Under the pieces are notes generated by a model, which had not been told where the DNA came from, searched no databases, and saw nothing but the letters and a program-made list of their open reading frames with translations. From Paenibacillus terrae (GTDB lineage: Bacteria > Bacillota > Bacilli > Paenibacillales > Paenibacillaceae), in NCBI RefSeq assembly GCF_000943545.1, contig NZ_JTHP01000012.1, positions 39,566-103,565 on the forward strand: DNA of 64,000 bases, read 5' to 3'. Of the stretch, positions 9,370 through 16,275 are shown in pieces (the stretch's first letter is position 1; each line of letters opens with the position of its first letter). A program made the position numbers and the translations under genes.

Positions 9370-9579
9370 TTATTGCCGTAATTCTTCTATAAAATCAGTC
9401 ACAATACTTTGGACGGCATCTTCCCGGGACATTCGGATATACCGACTGGTTTTCTGAATATCTTCCTCGAACAGATGAAGTATACTGCTCATAGCTTCCT
9501 GATCTCCGCCTCGTGCTAATTTGAGCAGTTTGATGAACTCAGCATCTGAGATAATTGACGCAGCATTTTCTTTTTCCAT
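9370..9579 (-). CDS. RsoA-like sigma co-factor (region-2-like small protein)
   Basis: 69 residues, highly charged and helical (EFIKLLKLARGGDQEAMSSI, then LHLFEEDIQKTSRYIRMSRE). This resembles B. subtilis RsoA, a small protein with region-2-like features that works with SigO. It overlaps the upstream region-4 protein by 64 bases in another frame, the layout expected for co-expressed subunits. AGGCGG lies 6 bases before its ATG. Two neighbours support the call: the region-4 protein and the divergent YvrJ-like gene. Identification rests on recall of the family and on synteny, so homology should be confirmed. Confidence 0.55.
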   Translation of the reverse strand: MEKENAASIISDAEFIKLLKLARGGDQEAMSSILHLFEEDIQKTSRYIRMSREDAVQSIVTDFIEELRQ

Positions 9580-9881
9580 TTATTCACCGCCTGTTGTGAT
9601 AGCTTCAGCTCTCTTGCAATCTGTGCTTCGGTTTTGTCTAGTATGTAAAGGTCAAAGATGATGGCTTTTCCGATCTCAGATGATAGAGAGTTAATGAGCT
9701 GTAGAATGTACATTTTAGAGTTTGCAGAGTCTGTAAAAGATGGAGTAGCGACGGCTTCGTTCTTTTCCATGACAAATTCATGATTGGTTTGTACCCGGGC
9801 ACGATACTGGATTCTCCATGCAATGCGATACAGCTTCTTACGATATTGTTCAACCAATGTTAGCTGAGATTGATTCATCAT
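9516..9881 (-). CDS. SigO-like sigma factor (region 4 only)
   Basis: 121 residues. The N-terminal part (LTLVEQYRKKLYRIAWRIQY) resembles the start of short phage- and SigO-type sigma factors. The C-terminal 45 residues carry a sigma region 4 helix-turn-helix: IDLYILDKTEAQIARELKLS is approximated by FDLYILDKTEAQIARELKLS, then QQAVNKWKKKMLRQL. No region 2 is present; the overlapping 69-residue protein probably supplies it, as RsoA does for SigO. It is shorter than B. subtilis SigO (176 residues by memory). A motif shared with the divergent gene suggests autoregulation. Target genes are unknown; no oxalate decarboxylase gene is visible in the window. Confidence 0.55.
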   Translation of the reverse strand: MMNQSQLTLVEQYRKKLYRIAWRIQYRARVQTNHEFVMEKNEAVATPSFTDSANSKMYILQLINSLSSEIGKAIIFDLYILDKTEAQIARELKLSQQAVNKWKKKMLRQLSQMLSSSNCSN

Positions 9882-9940
9882 AAACCACCCTTTCTCTTTG
9901 GATTTGGCTTTTCGAAATCCTCATATTATAGGGTAATTTG

Positions 9941-9958
9941 AGAACACATTTTACAACC
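9941..9958 (-). promoter_or_regulatory. Candidate SigO-type promoter element in front of the sigma pair
   Basis: Read on the minus strand this is GGTTGTAAAATGTGTTCT, followed by CAAATTACC and then CTATAATATG, which can act as a -10. The GGTTGTA...GTTCT...TTACC arrangement recurs on the plus strand at 10003, pointing at the divergent gene. Confidence 0.4.
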
Positions 9959-10002
9959 AAAACAGAACATTTGTTCTTATTTATTATACTATTATTTGGG
10001 TC

Positions 10003-10018
10003 GGTTGTATACGGTTCT
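10003..10018 (+). promoter_or_regulatory. Candidate SigO-type promoter element in front of the YvrJ-like gene
   Basis: GGTTGTATACGGTTCT is followed by TTTGATTTACC and TTTATATAAG. It is the outward-facing counterpart of the minus-strand element at 9941-9958, with a spacer of 5 instead of 7 bases. Between them lies a perfect AGAACA-tt-TGTTCT palindrome (9964-9977). Confidence 0.4.
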
Positions 10019-10063
10019 TTTGATTTACCTTCCTTTATATAAGGCTAAAAAGGAGGGAAACCA

Positions 10064-10267
10064 TTGCAGATGGATGATGCTCTTTCTATCATAACCAACG
10101 TAGGCTTTCCGGCAGGTCTTTGCTTTATTTTGTTGCGGCACATCCTGCACACCATGGAAGAAAAACTGGATAAGCTGGATCTCTCGCTCCATGAGCTGAT
10201 TGAGGTCATTAAGGAATTAAATGATGGAAACCGTCATTCTTCCAAAAGCAGAAAGCCTGACGAATAA
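10064..10267 (+). CDS. YvrJ/BhlA-like small membrane protein
   Basis: 67 residues from a TTG start at 10064, which sits 7 bases after AGGAGG; the ATG at 10070 would be too far. One hydrophobic segment (NVGFPAGLCFILLRHIL) is followed by an amphipathic helix (MEEKLDKLDLSLHELIEVIK) and a charged tail. This is the pattern of the YvrJ family, which is related to small holin-like BhlA/UviB peptides. In B. subtilis yvrJ lies beside sigO-rsoA, as here. Function is unknown; the shared upstream motif suggests control by the neighbouring sigma factor. Confidence 0.65.
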   Translation: MQMDDALSIITNVGFPAGLCFILLRHILHTMEEKLDKLDLSLHELIEVIKELNDGNRHSSKSRKPDE

Positions 10268-10323
10268 CGAACACAAAGAAGCTCCAACCGACGATCCTCG
10301 CCGATGGAGCCTCTTTGTTCGTT
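10266..10323. terminator. Terminator after the YvrJ-like gene
   Basis: A long imperfect stem (AACGAAC, AAAGA, GCTCCA pairing with TGGAGC, TCTTT, GTTCGTT) spans 10266-10323. The tail is not T-rich on either strand, so strength is uncertain. It lies between convergent genes. Confidence 0.5.
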
Positions 10324-10383
10324 TCATACCTAAAATTCGTTTGATTGCGGATCTGATCATGCTCCAAGCTCGTGTTCAGATGA

Positions 10384-11325
10384 TTATTTTCCAGTTTGAG
10401 CCTGGTCATGTCCAGCCTGTTCAATACGCTTCACGTCAGATGCCGACAGACCATACGCCCAATTGCTTTGCGGAGGCACGACCCATACGATATCCGGTTC
10501 ACCGTTCACCGTCCAGCCCTGATACACCTGCTGCGACTCATCCTGCTTGCCCAGCGATACGCTCAGCGTAAAGCGGTGAACAGGTTGGTTCAGCTCGGAG
10601 GCTTTACGCAAGGACTGGCTGCTGGCCAGATTTTTGATTTGCTGCGATAAGGAGGTCGCCATATCACTGGTTACCGACTTTCCATTCAGCGTCCAAGCTG
10701 TGGAAGAGCTTTCCCCCGTTCCTCCGTCACCAGAAGACTTGAGCATCCAGGAGGCTGACTGACCTTCCCACTCCAGTCCGCTCAGCTTGTCATCATCCCA
10801 GTCGAACGGCGTCGTATCCGTAAAATCGGCTGCACCCAGTAATAACCCGGAAAGGGTATCCACAGGTACGGAAGCTACCTCTTTTTTATCTGACAGCACA
10901 TAAACAGCATCACCGGAAGGCAACGTTTCGCCAAAAGCAAAGGTATGCTCGCTTCCATCCTTGGTCTTGATCTGAATTTGGTTGTTGGTGGCGCTGATTC
11001 CGTATTTGGCTACGTCTTTTGGAGAAGATTCCACCACCTCACCGAGCTTCACGTTTTGAATAGCGGCTAACCAATTATCAATCGTATAGCCGTTTAACGG
11101 ATAAGACCGAGGCTTGCTCATGCTCCATTTGCCATCATGTTGTGTAAGTTCGACCGACTTGCCTTCCTTCCCCATTATAGCGAAAGACGTAATATCCCCC
11201 TGCGTAAGCTGAACCAGTTGGCGAGCAGCAGGAGCTTGTTCACGAAAAAAGTTTTGGCTCTTGGCATAGACTATACCCGCTCCCAATACAACTAACAGCA
11301 GCACTGTGGGTATCCATTTTCTCAT
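10384..11325 (-). CDS. DUF4340 protein of Gld-type ABC operon
   Basis: 313 residues from the ATG at 11325, which overlaps the upstream TGA as ATGA. A longer start at 11346 has no Shine-Dalgarno. One N-terminal membrane segment (WIPTVLLLVVLGAGIVY) anchors an extracytoplasmic beta-rich domain with repeats of the DUF4340 type (VELTQHDGKWSMSKPRSYPL, DVAKYGIS, QIKTKDGSEHTFAFGE). DUF4340 proteins regularly accompany GldG-like ABC subunits. It is the last gene of a four-gene operon. The role in the exporter is not known. Confidence 0.8.
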   Translation of the reverse strand: MRKWIPTVLLLVVLGAGIVYAKSQNFFREQAPAARQLVQLTQGDITSFAIMGKEGKSVELTQHDGKWSMSKPRSYPLNGYTIDNWLAAIQNVKLGEVVESSPKDVAKYGISATNNQIQIKTKDGSEHTFAFGETLPSGDAVYVLSDKKEVASVPVDTLSGLLLGAADFTDTTPFDWDDDKLSGLEWEGQSASWMLKSSGDGGTGESSSTAWTLNGKSVTSDMATSLSQQIKNLASSQSLRKASELNQPVHRFTLSVSLGKQDESQQVYQGWTVNGEPDIVWVVPPQSNWAYGLSASDVKRIEQAGHDQAQTGK

Positions 11326-12713
11326 GCTCTTCTTCGCCTCCACCATAATAAGATTCCGGCTGCCGCAAACAACAACGGCAATCCGATCACGGATAGGGTC
11401 AATATCGTCTTCGCTTGCGCAGGAGTCAAATAAACCACCTTATAATCCTGCTCCTGACGAGGACGAATGGTAAGCCCGTCAGATTGTTCCTGTACATAAC
11501 TCAGACTGTTCAGCACAAAATCCCGATTGCCTCCCGTGCTGATCTCGGTGTCGCTCAGAAGGGCCGACGTTCCGAGAATAATTGCTTTAGGCTTGCCATC
11601 CTTGCCATCTACCGCGTAACCCAGATCAAGTGGCCCCTGCGGGTCCTTGTCATCCTTCTGTGTTTCGTTGTTCAGCAGCCCCTGAATATTCGTTTCCCCA
11701 TAGCTTGCGGCAGAAGATTTGAGCAAGGCCGTAGTCTTCCAATTCTTCTGCTCCCCTGCTTGCAAAGCAATAGACAGCGAAAGCACCGGGTACAGATTGG
11801 ACGCAGCCAGCTTATCGGTAATCGCATGACTGCCAAAGGTAGGCACTGTAAACAGAGGTCCAAGCGTATTCGTCTGCTCCTGATCCACCACGATCGCATG
11901 TGTATCCTTCACACCGTAATCAGCCGCCAGTGCGTCAAGATTTTTCCAGTCCGATTGCATGTTCGGATGAAAGCCCAACGCCAGAAACAGCTTTCCACCA
12001 CCCTCCAAATAGGTGCGAATGCTTTTCAGCTCCGTCGCGCTGATATCTCGTTGTGGCCCCACAATAGCCAGCACCGATGCATCTTTAGGCACGCTACCCG
12101 CCTGATTGAGCTGCACTTCTTCTGTTTTTACATTATCCTGTGCCAGTGAGCTGCTCAATCCGGTCATTTGGGACAAAGGGATTTCCTCATGTCCGGTCAG
12201 GAAAACGACTTTTCCCTGATGGGTAGATGATAGCCCCAGCAGTCCGCTGGTCAGCTTTTCTTCCCCGGTAAACTGGTACGCTCCCTCGCTACTTCCCTGT
12301 GCCTGCGTAAACAGACTACCTATATCAATAACACGTTTCTTCTCACCCTGAACCAGCACGATGGATGCTTCGGTGACACCGTATTCCTTGGCCAACAGCG
12401 GCTCCTGATTCAGATCATATTGCTCGACCTTGAGCTTGCTGTTACGCTTGGCGTATTCACTCAGCATATCCGTAACGTCCCGGTTCAGCTTTTGATTTTG
12501 CGAAGTCGATACGGTAAAAGCAATCAGCCGTACGTCTTCCTTCACTCCCTGAATAGCTGTCAATGTCTGATCAGACAACGTATACTGTTTGCCTGCCGTC
12601 AAGTCCACCTGAAAGCCTCCCAGCGAACGCAGAAACAGCGTCAGCAAAATAAAAATACCTACAGCAGCAACCGACAATACCACACTGTTGGTATGACCCA
12701 GCCATTTTTTCAT
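11322..12713 (-). CDS. GldG-like ABC-type auxiliary protein
   Basis: 463 residues starting at 12713, eight bases after GGAGG; the in-frame ATG at 12719 is too close to that site. An N-terminal membrane segment (VVLSVAAVGIFILLTLFL) and a C-terminal one (LSVIGLPLLFAAAGILLWW, then a basic end) flank a large outside domain of the ABC_transp_aux type with QYTLSDQTLTAIQGVKEDVR, VVFLTGHEE and GGKLFLALGFHP. In Bacteroidetes the relatives GldF and GldG are gliding components; in Firmicutes the substrate is unknown. It is encoded between the ABC permease and the DUF4340 protein. Confidence 0.85.
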   Translation of the reverse strand: MKKWLGHTNSVVLSVAAVGIFILLTLFLRSLGGFQVDLTAGKQYTLSDQTLTAIQGVKEDVRLIAFTVSTSQNQKLNRDVTDMLSEYAKRNSKLKVEQYDLNQEPLLAKEYGVTEASIVLVQGEKKRVIDIGSLFTQAQGSSEGAYQFTGEEKLTSGLLGLSSTHQGKVVFLTGHEEIPLSQMTGLSSSLAQDNVKTEEVQLNQAGSVPKDASVLAIVGPQRDISATELKSIRTYLEGGGKLFLALGFHPNMQSDWKNLDALAADYGVKDTHAIVVDQEQTNTLGPLFTVPTFGSHAITDKLAASNLYPVLSLSIALQAGEQKNWKTTALLKSSAASYGETNIQGLLNNETQKDDKDPQGPLDLGYAVDGKDGKPKAIILGTSALLSDTEISTGGNRDFVLNSLSYVQEQSDGLTIRPRQEQDYKVVYLTPAQAKTILTLSVIGLPLLFAAAGILLWWRRRRA

Positions 12714-12718
12714 GTTCA

Positions 12719-13441
12719 TCACCTCCACCGTTTCCGTTCGACCACCTGAATGCTGAATAACAAAAAGAGCCCCGCCACCGTCACGTAATACAGCACATCG
12801 GCTCCGTTCAGCAATCCTTTGGTGAAGCTGTCAAACCGTGCGGTTAGTGAAAAAGGCTCCAGCCATTGCTGCAATGCCGCAGACGCGCCTGTTTGTCCAC
12901 CAAACGAATCCAGCATCCAAAATACAAGCAAAATAATAAAGCTGACGACCGCCGACATCATCTGATGCTGCGAAAGCGTCGAAGCGAACAGACCAATGGC
13001 CATCATGGCTGCACCCAGCATAAACAGACCGATCACAGACGTAAATACCAGTGTCCAGTCCAGCGATCCATAAAAGGACATCACGACCGGATACGCCAGG
13101 CTGCACAGCACCAAAATCAGCAGCATGCCCAGGGAAGCCAAAAATTTACCCACAATCATTTCCGTCACACTCACAGGCGAGGTAAGTAACAGCTCATCCG
13201 TACCCTGCCTGAATTCCTCCGCAACCAGCCTCATCGTGAGCAGTGGGACGACAAACACCAGCATGGACAGCGTATCACCGAGTACCAGCCGATAATCCAA
13301 GATGCTAGGCTGATACATGACAAAATTCGTGTAAAAGAGCAACCCCGTCAGCAGCATGTACACCGCAAGCGCAAAATACGTTGTCGGCGTCCATAAATAG
13401 GCTTGCAGCTCCTTTTGACAGACCGCGAACAAGCGCCTCAT
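12719..13441 (-). CDS. ABC-2 type permease, GldF-like
   Basis: 240 residues with six hydrophobic segments. The start MRRLFAVCQKELQAYLWTPT and the amphipathic block VAEEFRQGTDELLLTSPVS are typical of ABC-2 permeases of the GldF/NosY group. The ATG overlaps the stop of the ATPase gene by four bases, so the two are translationally coupled. It should form the channel part of the exporter. Confidence 0.88.
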   Translation of the reverse strand: MRRLFAVCQKELQAYLWTPTTYFALAVYMLLTGLLFYTNFVMYQPSILDYRLVLGDTLSMLVFVVPLLTMRLVAEEFRQGTDELLLTSPVSVTEMIVGKFLASLGMLLILVLCSLAYPVVMSFYGSLDWTLVFTSVIGLFMLGAAMMAIGLFASTLSQHQMMSAVVSFIILLVFWMLDSFGGQTGASAALQQWLEPFSLTARFDSFTKGLLNGADVLYYVTVAGLFLLFSIQVVERKRWR

Positions 13442-14559
13442 GGCCGTTCACCTCCTGTACTCTTGTCTTGCCCGGCTTTGTTGTTGCTAGACGCAGCCTC
13501 CTCGCTGTCCTCCGTAAAATCTGCGGAAATTTCATTTTCCGTCGAATGCTCGACTTGTTCCACTACATTCACTTGATCGGCCTGACCCGTTTTCGACTCG
13601 CGAGTCGTTAACTGCTGGAATATATTTTCCAAGCTGAGGCTTTCTTTTTTCAACTCCAAAATCGGAAGCTTCGCACCAGACAGCACATAAAAAAGCTCCT
13701 CGCGGAAATCCTCACTGGAAGCGCCTGTCAGTAAGCATCCGGTCAAATCTTCCTCCGTTGCAGTCTGCTTCGTGTCAGCTTGAGACAGGCCAGATGTTAA
13801 TAGCTCCACCTCTACTTTCCCCCAACCGCGAAGAACGTTCAGCACCTGCTCACGGCTGCCTTTGACCTCTACTTTTACCTTAAATCCGTCTTCCATCGAA
13901 CCGCCGAGCGCCTCAGGCCGTCCATCCAGCACCAACTCACCCTCATGGATGATAAGAACCCGATTACACAAGGCGTCCACCTCGGGCAAAATATGTGTGC
14001 TGAGCAGCACCGTATGATTTTCTCCAATCTCCTGAATGAGCTGGCGAATTTCGAGAATCTGATTCGGGTCCAAACCTGAGGTCGGCTCATCCAGCACCAG
14101 CAAATCCGGGTTATGAATAATCGCCCCCGCCAGCCCCAAACGCTGCTTATACCCTTTGGACAAACTGCGTACCAGTTGCTTTTCACGCCCGTTCAGCCCA
14201 AGCCGGGAAATCATCTCGGAAATGCGCAGCTTTTGTTCTCTCGCAGGTACATCTCGAATGCTTGCCACAAACTTTAAATAGGATCGAACGGACATATCTC
14301 CATACAGAGGGGGCGTTTCCGGCAAATAGCCGATTTTGGAACGAGCCTGTCTGCCCTGATCCTGAATCGGGATGCCATCAATCGTAATCACTCCCTCATT
14401 CGGCTGGAGATACCCTGTAATCATGCGCATCGTCGTCGTTTTGCCTGCACCATTAGGCCCCAGAAACCCGACAATCTCGCCACGCTGCATTTCAAAATCC
14501 AGCTTATGTACGCCCCGGTTGCCCTCGTACCACTTGCTCACCTGCTGCACCTTGAGCAC
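13438..14559 (-). CDS. ABC transporter ATP-binding protein, GldA-like
   Basis: 373 residues if translation starts at GTG 14559, seven bases after AAAGGG; an ATG at 14583 has no ribosome site. Walker A is GPNGAGKTT, the Q-loop is in GYLPETPPLYGDM, the signature is SKGYKQRLGLAGAI, Walker B is LLVLDEPTSGLDP, and the H-loop is STHILPEV. After the ATPase domain there is a family C-terminal domain and about 60 Glu/Ser-rich residues unlikely to be folded. It powers the exporter formed with the next three genes. First gene of the operon. Confidence 0.88.
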   Translation of the reverse strand: MLKVQQVSKWYEGNRGVHKLDFEMQRGEIVGFLGPNGAGKTTTMRMITGYLQPNEGVITIDGIPIQDQGRQARSKIGYLPETPPLYGDMSVRSYLKFVASIRDVPAREQKLRISEMISRLGLNGREKQLVRSLSKGYKQRLGLAGAIIHNPDLLVLDEPTSGLDPNQILEIRQLIQEIGENHTVLLSTHILPEVDALCNRVLIIHEGELVLDGRPEALGGSMEDGFKVKVEVKGSREQVLNVLRGWGKVEVELLTSGLSQADTKQTATEEDLTGCLLTGASSEDFREELFYVLSGAKLPILELKKESLSLENIFQQLTTRESKTGQADQVNVVEQVEHSTENEISADFTEDSEEAASSNNKAGQDKSTGGERP

Positions 14560-15033
14560 ACGCTTCACCCTTTCTTTTATCATATTGCAAAGTCATAGTC
14601 TTTCACTGTAAACTACCCATTCGTCCAAACGGCTCTATTCCCTTTTCACACATCCAAAATGTTGCGTAGCGGAGGTTTTGAAGCTGGAGAAGCGCTAGCG
14701 CTAGCCTGATCGAAAGCTCAAATCCTTCGCGGAGCGGCCTCATCTGCACCTCATGCAACACTTTTAAACTCTAATGTTAATCCCACACATATAACTCCAG
14801 CTTAAAGTCACTTAAATATAAGCTTAAAATAATATGTCCAAAATGTGAACGAATGAATGTGCTTTTACACTCGTTAACTTGTACGGTTCGCCCTAACATT
14901 CATTTGCATCCCCGCATCAGCCACAATTTTATGCTGATTCCATCTAGACTTCCATAGATACCCACACCCTGTCCTTTTGCTGGAATACCTTGGTATATAA
15001 GAAGCTTTCGATTGGCTGAAGGGGGTTATTGAG
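14560..15033. other. Gene-free intergenic region with a candidate dispersed repeat
   Basis: No protein-coding frame or RNA gene is recognised in these 474 bases. The main structure is a 101-base GC-rich block at 14660-14760, described separately. The rest is AT-rich and should hold the divergent promoters of the ABC operon and of the glycosyltransferase gene. Confidence 0.6.
14660..14760. repeat. Candidate palindromic intergenic repeat
   Basis: A GC-rich block bounded by TGTTGC (14660-14665) and its reverse complement GCAACA (14755-14760). It contains the self-complementary AGCGCTAGCGCT near 14691 and two GCGGAG motifs in the same orientation. It stands out against AT-rich flanks and looks like a mobile or dispersed intergenic element. 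A copy-number search of a genome is needed to confirm. Confidence 0.35.
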
Positions 15034-16107
15034 ATCAAAGTTCTATTTACCTTTTATATACCCAGCGGCGGCGTGGAAACCTTGAACCGCCAACGCTGCA
15101 AGGTGCTTAGCCAGGATGGGATTGAATGCCATCTTCTCTACTATCAGCAGGGTACGGGGATGCAAAACTTGCATGGAGATATTCCCGTGTTTACGACTTC
15201 TTCCGAGGGAGATATTTCTAGTCTGATACACACTCACCGTTACGATGCCATCGTCGTCTCGTCGGATTACCAGATGCTCGCAAAACTGCGCATTTTGGGC
15301 TATCAGGGTGTGCTAATCTATGAATCACAGGGCTTCGGTCCGCATGTGGAGGCTGCATTGGTAGTAGGCGAAGCCACACCGTTTCTTCAAAGATACGCCA
15401 ATGCAGTACTGCTACCCACCACTACGCATCTGGTCGAACTATTTTCCAGCATGTGTCCGTGGCTTAAGCGTTACGTGTTTCCAAACGTACTGGATACCAG
15501 CGTATTTAATTATGTACCTAACACTCCTCCGATCAATCCGGTCATTGCATGGGTTGGGCGACTGGAGCCGAACAAAAACTGGAGGCATTTTATTGATATC
15601 TCTTACTGGATGCTGCAAAACCGCCCGGATCTTCGCATCTGGATGTTCTATGATAATACCCTTTCGCAGCCAGAGGATAAGGTACAATTCGAGAGCATGG
15701 TTACACAGCTTGGCTTGTCCTCCATTGTAGAACGTTTCAACAACGTGCCCCATGCTAAAATGCCTCTGTATTACTCCATGATTGGCGATTCGGGAGGGTA
15801 TCTGTTGTCCACTTCACTGGTAGAGGGATTTGGATACGCCGTAGCTGAAGCCATGGCTTGCCGCTGTCCCGTGCTCAGCTCTGATTCTGACGGGGTGCGA
15901 GCCTTCATCGATCACAACGTAACGGGTAAATTTTATGCTCAAGGAGATATCTTGCAGGCGGTATTGGAGGGACTGGATCTGATAAACAACGCGCCCCACC
16001 GCGAATCCATTCGCCAGAAGGGGCTGACAAGGATCGTCGACCTGTTAGCACCGGATAAATATGTGCAATCCTTCCGGCAAATGATGGATGCGCTGGGCGT
16101 GGGGTAA
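15034..16107 (+). CDS. Family 4 glycosyltransferase with apparent ATC start
   Basis: Conserved glycosyltransferase sequence begins before the first usual start codon (GTG 15073): the codons give KVLFTFYIPSGGVETLNRQR, a typical GT4 N-terminus. The only upstream candidates between the in-frame TAA at 14998 and 15073 are CTG 15016, ATT 15028 and ATC 15034. ATC lies 8 bases after AAGGGGG and would make the expected M-K-V start, giving 357 residues. The donor-binding half shows VIAWVGRLEPNKNW and the E-x7-E motif in SLVEGFGYAVAEAMACRCPV. The acceptor is unknown. It stands alone, far from the main glycan locus. An ATG-to-ATC mutation or sequence error is the alternative. Confidence 0.85.
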   Translation: MKVLFTFYIPSGGVETLNRQRCKVLSQDGIECHLLYYQQGTGMQNLHGDIPVFTTSSEGDISSLIHTHRYDAIVVSSDYQMLAKLRILGYQGVLIYESQGFGPHVEAALVVGEATPFLQRYANAVLLPTTTHLVELFSSMCPWLKRYVFPNVLDTSVFNYVPNTPPINPVIAWVGRLEPNKNWRHFIDISYWMLQNRPDLRIWMFYDNTLSQPEDKVQFESMVTQLGLSSIVERFNNVPHAKMPLYYSMIGDSGGYLLSTSLVEGFGYAVAEAMACRCPVLSSDSDGVRAFIDHNVTGKFYAQGDILQAVLEGLDLINNAPHRESIRQKGLTRIVDLLAPDKYVQSFRQMMDALGVG

Positions 16108-16237
16108 GCTATTATTTTAATGAAGAATTACTCCAGCAGCTTAAAGCAGGGCAGGTCTCCAAGACGATACAGAAACCATTATCCCCAAAAAATAATAGCT
16201 GACGACATCCCTTTTTTACACACGGGCCATCGTCAGC
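16108..16237. terminator. Nested inverted repeats between convergent genes
   Basis: AGCTATTATTTT (16108-16119) pairs with AAAATAATAGCT (16189-16200). Overlapping its second arm, GCTGACGA (16198-16205) pairs with TCGTCAGC (16230-16237). The two stems share GCT at 16198-16200 and so are mutually exclusive. Most likely a transcription end for the glycosyltransferase and the PTS gene. Confidence 0.45.
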
Positions 16238-16275
16238 ATTATGACTTTCCTTTTTTATCACTGAATATTTGGAAT

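Noticed and set aside
14584..15015. Riboswitch or T-box leader before the glycosyltransferase
   Set aside because: No T-box sequence, antiterminator pair or T-run terminator is seen; the structured block resembles an isolated repeat instead.
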